Source of the DNA: Bacteroidota bacterium
Lineage (GTDB): Bacteria; Bacteroidota; Ignavibacteria; UBA10030; UBA8401
DNA length: 6,424 bases
Direction of reading: 5' to 3'
Assembly (NCBI GenBank): GCA_003456055.1
Contig: DMPG01000021.1
Coordinates: 1-6,424 of the forward strand
Every line of letters starts with the position of its first letter. Within the stretch, counting starts at the first letter, position 1. Below, piece after piece: positions 1 through 5,967 of the stretch. The notes below the pieces were generated by a model. That model was not told where the DNA came from. It ran no database searches and was given only the letters and a program-made list of their open reading frames with translations. The translations under genes were made by a program, and so were the position numbers.

Positions 1-124
1 CCATTGTTTGAGAACCAGTGATCTTATTTTTTATATCGTGGCAATAGAGTGCAATCAATTCAGTCTGTTCCTGAAAAGGAAGCTGGATAAATGAAGATTC
101 ATCTGTTAATTCATCAAATACCAA
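1..124 (-). CDS. Unrecognised protein, N-terminal fragment with TTG start (runs off left edge)
   Basis: An open frame from TTG at 124-122 to the window edge, 41 full codons without a stop. An AAAGGA ribosome site (137-132) lies 7 nt upstream. An in-frame TAA, which is also the stop of the preceding small membrane protein (142-140), rules out an earlier start. The gap to that gene is 15 nt, as expected inside an operon. The visible part is acidic at first (VFDELTDESSF), then QLPFQEQTELIALYCHDIKN, and looks soluble, with an amphipathic helix and no signal peptide or membrane segment. I do not recognise the family. A one-Cys segment (Y27-C28-H29) is the only possible redox feature. That it is a real gene rests on the ribosome site, the spacing and the open frame. 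Confidence 0.6.
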   Translation of the reverse strand, partial: MVFDELTDESSFIQLPFQEQTELIALYCHDIKNKITGSQTM

Positions 125-139
125 TGTGAATTCCTTTCG

Positions 140-364
140 TTACAACTTATGCGTCGGGATCTTATTCCATTTCGATCTATTAAACATACGTTTAAATGCC
201 GATAAAAGGGGGCATTGCGAACAAAAATTCGTTGCACCAATGAACAAAAACATTATTCCTGAAACACCCGCAGTAGAATTGGTCAATCCCGTCACAACAA
301 ACAACAAAAGCTCTACAACACCGATGGTAATGAAAACTCTTCGAGCGATTGTTCTTTTAGACAT
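140..364 (-). CDS. Small YgaP/DUF2892-like membrane protein with CxxCP motif
   Basis: I place the start at 364, giving 74 residues. AGGAAG sits about 7 nt upstream of this ATG, and the protein then begins SKRTIARRVFITIG, like DUF2892 proteins (about 60-75 aa). A start at 466 would add 34 residues without recognisable family features and has no good ribosome site. Two hydrophobic helices (about 10-27 and 33-47) are followed by FCSQCPLLSAFKRMF, with Cys48 and Cys51, and a basic tail. DUF2892 is the membrane domain found at the C-terminus of the rhodanese YgaP, where a CPL motif near the end is common. The family assignment rests on pattern, not on a search. Its function is unknown; the context (rhodanese, thioredoxin, persulfide reductase) suggests sulfur or thiol handling at the membrane. 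Confidence 0.7.
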   Translation of the reverse strand: MSKRTIARRVFITIGVVELLLFVVTGLTNSTAGVSGIMFLFIGATNFCSQCPLLSAFKRMFNRSKWNKIPTHKL

Positions 365-487
365 TTTGCTTCCTATTTTTATGTTGTCAAACTTCTGAGC
401 CAGAGAATGATGCACCTTAAAAGTAACCATCGCTCGTTCAGTTTTACGATCTTCATTGAAAACCATTCTTGAATTAGCGTAAATTCA

Positions 488-976
488 TTATTGTTTTACG
501 CCTTTTTCCGATAAATAATCTGGAAATTTTTTCTTCAGATAATGGTTCTCGCCTATAAAGCTAAGGACATGGATAAATTGATCTGGCGTTGAATAACCGG
601 GAAGCAATGTTATAGGTTTTCCATCGTTTTGCAGGAATACGGTTGCAGGATATCCATCAACCCCCATTCCTTGAGCAAACTCCTGAGGGGTAATCAATTT
701 ACCTTCATACATTACTTTCTCATTTCCTTCAGCATTTAATTTGATGATCACAAAGTTTTTCTTCAAATAAGCAGAGACATTTTTATCGGCATACGTTTTT
801 TTGTCCATCTCTTTACACCATTTGCACCAATCGGTATACACATCAACCAGAATTTTCTTGCCGCTTTTTTTTGCCTCACTGATTCCTTCGTTGAATTTTT
901 TCCATTGAAGATCTTTTGCATATGCAATGTTGGAATACGCGATTACTATCAGTAAAAATAAAAATATTTTTTTCAT
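488..976 (-). CDS. Exported thioredoxin-like protein (CKWC)
   Basis: A 162-residue protein with a clear N-terminal signal peptide: MKK, a hydrophobic stretch 4-17, then AYA before K21, fitting cleavage by signal peptidase I after A20. The mature part is a thioredoxin fold of the Thioredoxin_7/DsbD-gamma-like type. It has ILVDVYTDWCKWCKEMDKKT with the redox pair C51/C54, then the Lys/Glu-rich helix and FVIIKLNAEG strand. A helical insert (about 85-105) precedes the cis-Pro loop VDGYPATVFL (P110), and GYS follows in the last strands. It probably acts as a thiol-disulfide reductant or exchanger outside the cytoplasmic membrane; the partner is unknown. The gap from the rhodanese gene is 38 nt. 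The ribosome site is weak (a gagag stretch about 13 nt upstream). The short, basic C-terminal tail is unremarkable. Confidence 0.9.
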   Translation of the reverse strand: MKKIFLFLLIVIAYSNIAYAKDLQWKKFNEGISEAKKSGKKILVDVYTDWCKWCKEMDKKTYADKNVSAYLKKNFVIIKLNAEGNEKVMYEGKLITPQEFAQGMGVDGYPATVFLQNDGKPITLLPGYSTPDQFIHVLSFIGENHYLKKKFPDYLSEKGVKQ

Positions 977-1014
977 GCTATATTTCGCTCTCTCATTAAA
1001 TAATGATTTGAAAT

Positions 1015-1287
1015 TTACATTTCAGGCATATCGTAAAGACCGCCGGCATTAACAACATCCGTAAATCCCAAATTTTTTAGAACTCTTGCAGCATACGCAC
1101 TTCGAGCGCCGGAAGCACAATACAGAATGACGGGTGATTTTTTTTCTCCTATTTCATTGGTCCTTGACTGTATCTCATCCACAGGAATATTAACTGCATT
1201 GGGATAATGTTCTTCACCGAACTCTTCAGTACTTCTCACGTCAACAATCTTTGCACCCGATTTGATTTTGCTCAATAACACAGACAT
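1015..1287 (-). CDS. Single-domain rhodanese (sulfurtransferase)
   Basis: A 90-residue stand-alone rhodanese domain, a cytoplasmic sulfur carrier that forms a persulfide on its active Cys and passes the sulfur to thiols. Visible motifs are IVDVRSTEEFGEEHYPNAVN (14-33), with the usual Asp-Val-Arg and the buried HYPNA turn, then VILYCASGARSAYAARVL (53-70). In the latter, C57 and the loop CASGARS with its Arg are intact. NAGGL near 79-83 completes the fold. There is no signal peptide. The start has a strong aaggag site 6 nt upstream. It resembles GlpE/PspE-type proteins and the rhodanese half of YgaP. It lies 27 nt after the reductase gene, so it may supply the sulfurtransferase activity that the fused domain of that protein seems to have lost. 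Confidence 0.93.
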   Translation of the reverse strand: MSVLLSKIKSGAKIVDVRSTEEFGEEHYPNAVNIPVDEIQSRTNEIGEKKSPVILYCASGARSAYAARVLKNLGFTDVVNAGGLYDMPEM

Positions 1288-1314
1288 TTGTTTCTCCTTA
1301 TATTTGATTATAAA

Positions 1315-2979
1315 TTAATTTGAAAATTTCCAACCCTCGAACCATTTTGCAGCATAATATCCGCCTGCAATATTATATACATTTTTCCACCCTTCTGCTT
1401 TAAGAATTTGGAGTGTAGTGTGTCCTAAAAATCCATCTTTACTCATCAGATAAATATTCTTCTCTTTCGGTATCTCAACCAATCGATCTCGAACTTCATC
1501 AGCAGGGATATGCAATACATTTTCCAACGGTGCTTTTGATTGTTCACCCATTGTTCGCACATCCAAGATGAATCCTTGTTCTTTGTGTAACTCGAACAAT
1601 GTCTCTGCCGGAGTTTTTAAAGGACTATATCCTGAAATGTTGTTAAGACCGACAAATGATGCAATATTCACCGGATCATTCGCACTGTTATATGGCGGTG
1701 CATATGCTAAATCCAATTCTGACAGATCTTCCAGAGTCATTTTCCCGTGGAGTGCGGTTGCCAAAACATCAATACGTTTTTCTACACCAACTTCTCCGTA
1801 CGCCTGACCACCGAGAAGCAATTTTGTTTTACCATCATACACAATCTTCAGTGCAAGCGGTTTCCCTCCGGGAAAATATGTAACGTGATTGTCCTTAAAA
1901 ACATACGCAACTCCAACATCGAATCCTGCATCGCGCGCAGCTTTTTCTGAAAGTCCGGTAGATGCTGCGGTTCGATCAAATAATTTTACAACCGAAGTTC
2001 CGAGCGCCCCATTATATTTCATTTTTCCACCCAGAACATTTGTGCCAGCAATTCTTCCCTGTCTGTTTGCCGGTCCGGCTAACGGAATTCTTACTTTCTT
2101 CCCGTGAACCTTATTCACAAGCTCAACCATATCGCCGGCCGCAAAAATATCAGGATCATTGGTCTGCATATATTCATTAACCACTAAACCACCGCTTTCA
2201 CCAATTGTCAGTCCGGTAGATTTTGCCAACAATAATTCAGGACGAACACCAACGGAAAGCAATACCAAGTCGGCTTCGATAGTGGAACCGTCAGAAAGGG
2301 TAACGTTTTTTTCACTAATTGCGGAAAGACCGATCTTTGTTTTTACAGAGATCCCTTTTTCTTCAAGCCCGCTTTTTATCATTTCGCCGAATTCACTGTC
2401 CATCGTAATCATCACTTGTGGAGCTAACTCAACAACAGTTACATTCATCCCCCGCGTATGAAACGCTTCAGCCATTTCAAGACCGATAAAACCACCGCCG
2501 GCAACAATTGCGTTGAGTGGTTTCTTATCTTCAATAAATTTGTGGATACGATCCATATCGGGAATTGTCCATAGTTTGAAAACGTGCTCTTGTGCAATTC
2601 CGGGAAGCTGCGGAACAATTGGCGAACCGCCCTGCGCAAGGATCAATTTATCGTATTGGATTTTTTCTTCACCGTTCTTTGATCGAACAACAACGTTTTT
2701 TTCTTCACGGTGAATTTGAATTGCTTCAGTATTCGTGCGGACATTAACGCGATATCGGCTGAAAAAACCTTCCGGGGTCTGCAGCAATAAACTGGAACGT
2801 CGTTGAATATCTCTGCTGATAAAGTACGGTAGTCCGCAATTGGCAAAACTAACGTACGGTCCTCTTTCAAGAACGGTAATTTCAGCTGATTCATCTAATC
2901 TGCGAATACGAGCTGCGGCAGTAGCACCGCCGGCAACTCCACCGATAATTAATATTTTTTTAGGATCGTTTGTTTTCAT
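1315..2979 (-). CDS. CoA-disulfide / polysulfide reductase (CoADR) with C-terminal rhodanese-like domain
   Basis: A 554-residue flavoprotein of the pyridine nucleotide-disulfide oxidoreductase family, CoADR-RHD subgroup. Characterised members reduce CoA disulfide, CoA persulfide or polysulfide with NAD(P)H. The FAD site is at the N-terminus (GGVAGGATAAARIRR, 13-27). The single redox Cys is C48 in SFANCGLPY. The NAD(P)H site is near 160 (AGGGFIGLEMAEAF), followed by the second FAD motif (DIFAAGD). Tyr368 and Tyr426, spaced as the catalytic tyrosines of this family, are present, the latter in AYAPPYNSANDPVN. Residues about 455-550 form the fused rhodanese domain, but its catalytic Cys position is Ser513 and the loop is degenerate (see finding). 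The start ATG lacks an evident ribosome site, so the exact N-terminus is slightly uncertain, but it lies just before the FAD motif as expected. It is the first gene of the left cluster, followed by a separate rhodanese after 27 nt. Confidence 0.93.
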   Translation of the reverse strand: MKTNDPKKILIIGGVAGGATAAARIRRLDESAEITVLERGPYVSFANCGLPYFISRDIQRRSSLLLQTPEGFFSRYRVNVRTNTEAIQIHREEKNVVVRSKNGEEKIQYDKLILAQGGSPIVPQLPGIAQEHVFKLWTIPDMDRIHKFIEDKKPLNAIVAGGGFIGLEMAEAFHTRGMNVTVVELAPQVMITMDSEFGEMIKSGLEEKGISVKTKIGLSAISEKNVTLSDGSTIEADLVLLSVGVRPELLLAKSTGLTIGESGGLVVNEYMQTNDPDIFAAGDMVELVNKVHGKKVRIPLAGPANRQGRIAGTNVLGGKMKYNGALGTSVVKLFDRTAASTGLSEKAARDAGFDVGVAYVFKDNHVTYFPGGKPLALKIVYDGKTKLLLGGQAYGEVGVEKRIDVLATALHGKMTLEDLSELDLAYAPPYNSANDPVNIASFVGLNNISGYSPLKTPAETLFELHKEQGFILDVRTMGEQSKAPLENVLHIPADEVRDRLVEIPKEKNIYLMSKDGFLGHTTLQILKAEGWKNVYNIAGGYYAAKWFEGWKFSN

Positions 2980-2993
2980 ATTACAAAATTTAA

Positions 2994-3023
2994 TACATAT
3001 TAAGGTATAATGTGCTTGTTCAA
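2994..3023 (-). promoter_or_regulatory. Weak candidate promoter for the reductase operon
   Basis: On the minus strand, TTGAAC (3023-3018) is a fair -35 match. It is followed after 18 nt by TATGTA (2999-2994), a poor -10 match. A promoter is expected here because the preceding cluster ends at the terminator at 3071-3097 and the next gene starts at 2979. The exact elements are uncertain. If the organism is Bacteroidota-like, its sigma factor would prefer a different consensus. Confidence 0.25.
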
Positions 3024-3025
3024 TA

Positions 3026-3038
3026 CATCATTATGATG
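3026..3038. promoter_or_regulatory. 13-bp palindrome, possible operator of the sulfur/redox cluster
   Basis: CATCAT-T-ATGATG is a perfect inverted repeat with 6-bp arms around one central base. It lies 47 nt upstream of the reductase start, just upstream of a candidate -35 element, and in the only sizeable gap between the two clusters (148 bp). It has no T-run, so it is not a terminator. The location fits an activator or repressor site for the downstream operon, but the regulator is unknown and a chance palindrome cannot be excluded. Confidence 0.35.
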
Positions 3039-3070
3039 CAGGGAATGAAGGAAAGGGTTCACAAACACAT

Positions 3071-3097
3071 AAAAAAACCACGAAAAGCCGTGGTTTT
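3071..3097 (-). terminator. Intrinsic terminator of the motility cluster
   Basis: A perfect 9-bp inverted repeat, AAAACCACG (3074-3082) against CGTGGTTTT (3089-3097), with a 6-nt loop. Read on the minus strand, the hairpin is followed directly by a run of eight T. It lies about 30 nt past the stop of the response regulator gene, where the motility transcript should end. On the plus strand the hairpin is followed by AGTAAAAC rather than a T-run, so it is oriented for the minus-strand genes. Confidence 0.9.
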
Positions 3098-3127
3098 AGT
3101 AAAACTTGCACAAATTACCTTTGTTAA

Positions 3128-4315
3128 TCATTCATAGACAAAGATACTTCCAAGAATTGGATCGATCTGATGATGAGATATTATCCGATTGATATGAAAT
3201 TCCGTCATCACCGTCTCTTTTGGCAATAATTTTGTTCCGCTTCCTGTACTAAGATCAGATGCAAGCTTCAATCCAGGAGTAAGATCCGATACAGTGATGG
3301 AACGTTTTCCTACAATCCAATCTGTTTGACCTGCCACAAGAAGGAATTCTTCGAACAGTTGAACGATCATCGGATCGAGCATAATTCCGCGTGCTTTATG
3401 AAGTGCTTCTATGATCTTCACATGCTCTGTTGCATCAAGTTCTAGATGCTCAACAAAATTGATCGCTCGCAGTAATCGTGAACCAAATGGAATCTCGTTG
3501 CCCATTAAACGATCCGGAAATCCAGTACCGTCGAAATTTTCCAATTGATGCCGGAGAAGTAAGCCAACCTCTTTCAACCGAGGAATTCTTGATAATAAAA
3601 TTTGTCCCGCTAAAGGATAATGGGCGCGTTCTTTATTTTCAAATGTAGATTCATCTGCTACTGCCATGTCTGCCAGGATGCTGATCTTTCCGATCTCATG
3701 CAGGACCGCTGCGCTTTGAATGATCTGGGATTCTTCTTTTTCCAAAGAAAGTTTCTCGCTGAACCATTGCACAACAAGAGATGCCTTTTCTGCACGTTGT
3801 GCAGCATTTGGGACATGCAGGCCGAGAAGAACCGCCAGAAGATCGAGCATTCCTTTATAACTTTCTTCAAGAATAATGTTCATCTCTGCAAGTTTTTCTT
3901 TTTTTGCTTTCAGATCCTGTTGAAGCTGGATGATTCGTGCACAGGCATTCACGCGGGCGATCAATTCATTAAAGTGCACCGGTTTTGAGATAAATTCATC
4001 AGCACCGCTTTCAAGTCCCTGAACTTTCTCTTCTACTGATGTTGCCGATGTCAATAGAATGAACATTCCTTCACGAAGAATCGGATGCTCTTTGATCTTT
4101 TTGCAAAACTGGAATCCATTCATGCCCGGCATGTAATAATCAGAAATGATGATCGTAGGAGAATACATCTCTGCCATACGCAAGGCTTCTTCCGGTTTTG
4201 TTGTGGAGATAATGTTGTATTTTGATTCTTGCTGAAGGATCTGATCAACGAGATTTACTTGAGCTTCATCGTCATCCACAATGAGAATCGTGTGTTTGTT
4301 TTTACTGTTCATCAT
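3128..4315 (-). CDS. Response regulator with receiver domain and degenerate HD-GYP-like domain
   Basis: A 395-residue soluble regulator. The receiver domain (about 8-125) is complete: acidic pocket D14-D16, phospho-acceptor D59 in SDYYMPGMNGF, T89 and K111 in SKP. A helical, Lys/Glu-rich connector (about 128-155) leads to an HD-GYP-like domain (about 156-325) recognisable from LHEIGKIS (205-212), AHYPLAGQIL (231-240) and FDGTGFPDRLMGNEIPFGSRLL (from 261). The C-terminal part (from about 339) has DLTPGLKLASDL and KLLPKETVMTE, a segment seen in RpfG-type regulators. Active HD-GYP proteins degrade cyclic di-GMP, but several ligand residues are replaced here (see finding), so enzymatic activity is doubtful. 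It starts inside motB (14-nt overlap) at ATG-ATG, with ggtga about 4-5 nt upstream. It is the last gene before the terminator. Its position suggests control of motor function or a motile/sessile switch, which is inference. No sensor kinase gene is in the window. Confidence 0.88.
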   Translation of the reverse strand: MMNSKNKHTILIVDDDEAQVNLVDQILQQESKYNIISTTKPEEALRMAEMYSPTIIISDYYMPGMNGFQFCKKIKEHPILREGMFILLTSATSVEEKVQGLESGADEFISKPVHFNELIARVNACARIIQLQQDLKAKKEKLAEMNIILEESYKGMLDLLAVLLGLHVPNAAQRAEKASLVVQWFSEKLSLEKEESQIIQSAAVLHEIGKISILADMAVADESTFENKERAHYPLAGQILLSRIPRLKEVGLLLRHQLENFDGTGFPDRLMGNEIPFGSRLLRAINFVEHLELDATEHVKIIEALHKARGIMLDPMIVQLFEEFLLVAGQTDWIVGKRSITVSDLTPGLKLASDLSTGSGTKLLPKETVMTEFHINRIISHHQIDPILGSIFVYE

Positions 4316-5066
4316 ATTTCACCAAAATACTGATACGTCTGTTAGTTACATCTAGTGGATTAGCTTTATTGCGTAATCGTGAATCGGCATACCCTCGAAT
4401 TTCAACAATCTGTTTTGTATTCAAACCTTTGTCCATTAATACTCTGCGGGCACTGTTTGCGCGTTCGGCACTAAGTTCAAAATTTGTATATCCCGTTCCC
4501 CCCAAGTATGGTCTTGCGTCGGTATGTCCTTCAATAACTACATTATTTTTAATTTCACCCAATTGTTTGGCAATCACTTCCAATATGAGAATCGCTTCGG
4601 GTTTAATATTCGATGTCCCAACATCAAAGAAGAACGATTGTGATTCTTCTACCAATTCGATCCGCAGACCCTCTTTCGTGAATTCCATTTTTATCTGTTT
4701 TATCAGTTCTTTCAAATTTTCAACTTTGCTCATTTCTTGCACGATCTTTTCGGCAACATCTTTCATCTGTTCCTGCTGACGTTTTAAGAATTCTTCTGTT
4801 ACACGTTCACCAATACTCATATCAGACTTCTCAAAAGCACCGCCCCCCTTGGTATTTTCCATAAACGCACCCGGATCTTTAAAATATTGAGCGACATAAT
4901 CCTTCACTTGTTTGCTTTGCCCAACAATCCATAACACGATAAAGAGAGCCATCATCGCAGTCACAAAATCTGCATACGCAACTTTCCAAGCGCCGCCATG
5001 ATGACCGCCATGACCTTTCTTAATTTTTTTAATGATCCTTATCGGTATATCTTTTTGGTTGACCAT
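4302..5066 (-). CDS. motB: Flagellar motor stator protein MotB (OmpA-like peptidoglycan-binding)
   Basis: A 254-residue partner of MotA that anchors the stator to peptidoglycan. The N-terminus is basic and His/Gly-rich (18-25), followed by GAWKVAYADFVTAMMALF. This holds the proton-carrying Asp33 (D32 in E. coli) at the start of the single membrane helix (about 30-49). Residues 50-68 correspond to the plug that closes the channel before assembly. A charged helical linker (about 85-130) leads to the OmpA-like domain (about 133-250), with EGHTDARPY at 179-187, ELSAERANSARRVL at 197-210 and DVTNRRISILV at 239-249. It is shorter than E. coli MotB (308 aa), mainly because the disordered C-terminal tail is absent. 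The start lies 4 nt after the motA stop with no strong ribosome site of its own, so translational coupling is likely. Its last codons overlap the next gene by 14 nt. Confidence 0.97.
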   Translation of the reverse strand: MVNQKDIPIRIIKKIKKGHGGHHGGAWKVAYADFVTAMMALFIVLWIVGQSKQVKDYVAQYFKDPGAFMENTKGGGAFEKSDMSIGERVTEEFLKRQQEQMKDVAEKIVQEMSKVENLKELIKQIKMEFTKEGLRIELVEESQSFFFDVGTSNIKPEAILILEVIAKQLGEIKNNVVIEGHTDARPYLGGTGYTNFELSAERANSARRVLMDKGLNTKQIVEIRGYADSRLRNKANPLDVTNRRISILVKYDEQ

Positions 5067-5070
5067 AGTA

Positions 5071-5937
5071 TTATTTTACACCTGCTTTGACAGCCTTAAG
5101 CGCATCTTCAAGCTCTTTAAATGATGGTCTAAAATCGGTAAAGATGACTCGCCTCGAAAATTCGACAACCATCATCGGTGCATTTCCTTTTGCATATGCC
5201 AGAAGTCCGACTTTGATACACTGCAGATAGAGAATTTCCGATAAATGTAGAGTAGTAATGTGGGTTGCCATTGGTCCGACAAAACCATAACACAATAGAA
5301 TGCCAAGAAACGTACCGACCAACGCAGCGGCAACAGCCATGCCAACTTCTTCCGGCGGTCCGCTGATCTTACCCATCGTGATGATAATTCCAAGAACTGC
5401 AGCAACAATTCCTAAACCGGGAAGTGCATCACTTGCAGATTGCAATACAGCAGGCGCCTGATGACCTTCCGTTTCCATTGTTTCTTGATCAGCATCTAAA
5501 ATTGCTTCAAGATCATGGGCTGGCACCCCACCGCTCAACATTAACTTTAGTGTGTCGCAAAGAAAATCCATCGCATGATGATTCTTTATAAGGAACGGGT
5601 TCTTTGCAAAGATGGCACTGGTTTCCGGTTTTTCAATATGCGGCTCAATGTTCATTAAACCATCTTTCGTAGCAACTAAAAATAACTCGAACATTGTTTT
5701 CAGCAGGTTCAAATATTCATCTTTCGTGTACGGATCTCCCTTAAAAAGACCGACAACATGTTGAACCAATTTTTTTAATATTCGAATTGGTGTACCAACA
5801 AGCATGGCACCTATTGTGGCACCGCCAATAATTATATATTCGTTCGGCTGATACAGAACCAACAACGGACCGTGGTGCATCAAAAAACCGCCGATCACAC
5901 TTCCGAGAACAACGACGATACCAATAATGACAAACAT
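5071..5937 (-). CDS. motA: Flagellar motor stator protein MotA (proton type)
   Basis: A 288-residue inner-membrane stator subunit that, with MotB, conducts ions and pushes on the rotor protein FliG. It aligns with E. coli MotA (295 aa) almost without gaps: LYQPNEYIIIGGA at residues 28-40, LPGLGIVAAVLG at 172-183, VGTFLGILLCYGFVGP at 207-222, and RPSFKELE near 270. The functional prolines fall at the same numbers as in E. coli (P173, P222), as does the rotor-contact E98. The rotor-contact Arg90 is Thr here, with a Lys at 91 that may substitute. Ala180, where sodium-driven PomA has Thr, suggests proton use. Hydrophobic segments lie at about 2-20, 34-50, 172-190 and 200-225, with a large cytoplasmic loop between the second and third. 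A strong aggag site lies about 7 nt before the ATG. motB starts 4 nt after the stop. Confidence 0.97.
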   Translation of the reverse strand: MFVIIGIVVVLGSVIGGFLMHHGPLLVLYQPNEYIIIGGATIGAMLVGTPIRILKKLVQHVVGLFKGDPYTKDEYLNLLKTMFELFLVATKDGLMNIEPHIEKPETSAIFAKNPFLIKNHHAMDFLCDTLKLMLSGGVPAHDLEAILDADQETMETEGHQAPAVLQSASDALPGLGIVAAVLGIIITMGKISGPPEEVGMAVAAALVGTFLGILLCYGFVGPMATHITTLHLSEILYLQCIKVGLLAYAKGNAPMMVVEFSRRVIFTDFRPSFKELEDALKAVKAGVK

Positions 5938-5967
5938 GACTCGCTCCTAAGGAAAAAGCAAAGAGAT

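Noticed and set aside
126..398. Plus-strand open frame of 90 codons
   Set aside because: It lies opposite the DUF2892-like gene, has no recognisable domain, and all supported genes are on the minus strand.
1441..1443. Ser513 codon AGT as a sequencing error for TGT (Cys)
   Set aside because: The neighbouring active-site loop residues are also changed (no Arg, altered Gly spacing), so one base would not restore a canonical loop.
2159..2461. Plus-strand open frame of 100 codons inside the reductase gene
   Set aside because: It is antisense to well-conserved NAD(P)H- and FAD-binding sequence, and its Ser/Thr-rich translation resembles no protein family.
3006..3011. Perfect TATAAT on the plus strand
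   Set aside because: There is no -35 match at the right distance and no plus-strand gene downstream; in AT-rich spacer DNA it is likely chance.
3071..3097. Terminator hairpin as bidirectional
   Set aside because: Only the minus-strand reading has a T-run after the stem, and no plus-strand gene ends here.
3620..3988. Plus-strand open frame of 122 codons, rich in Phe and Cys
   Set aside because: It is antisense to the HD-GYP-like region; the Phe runs are the complement of Lys/Glu codons. No ribosome site or domain supports it.
4369..4779. Plus-strand open frame of 136 codons
   Set aside because: It is antisense to the OmpA-like domain of motB and has no features of its own.
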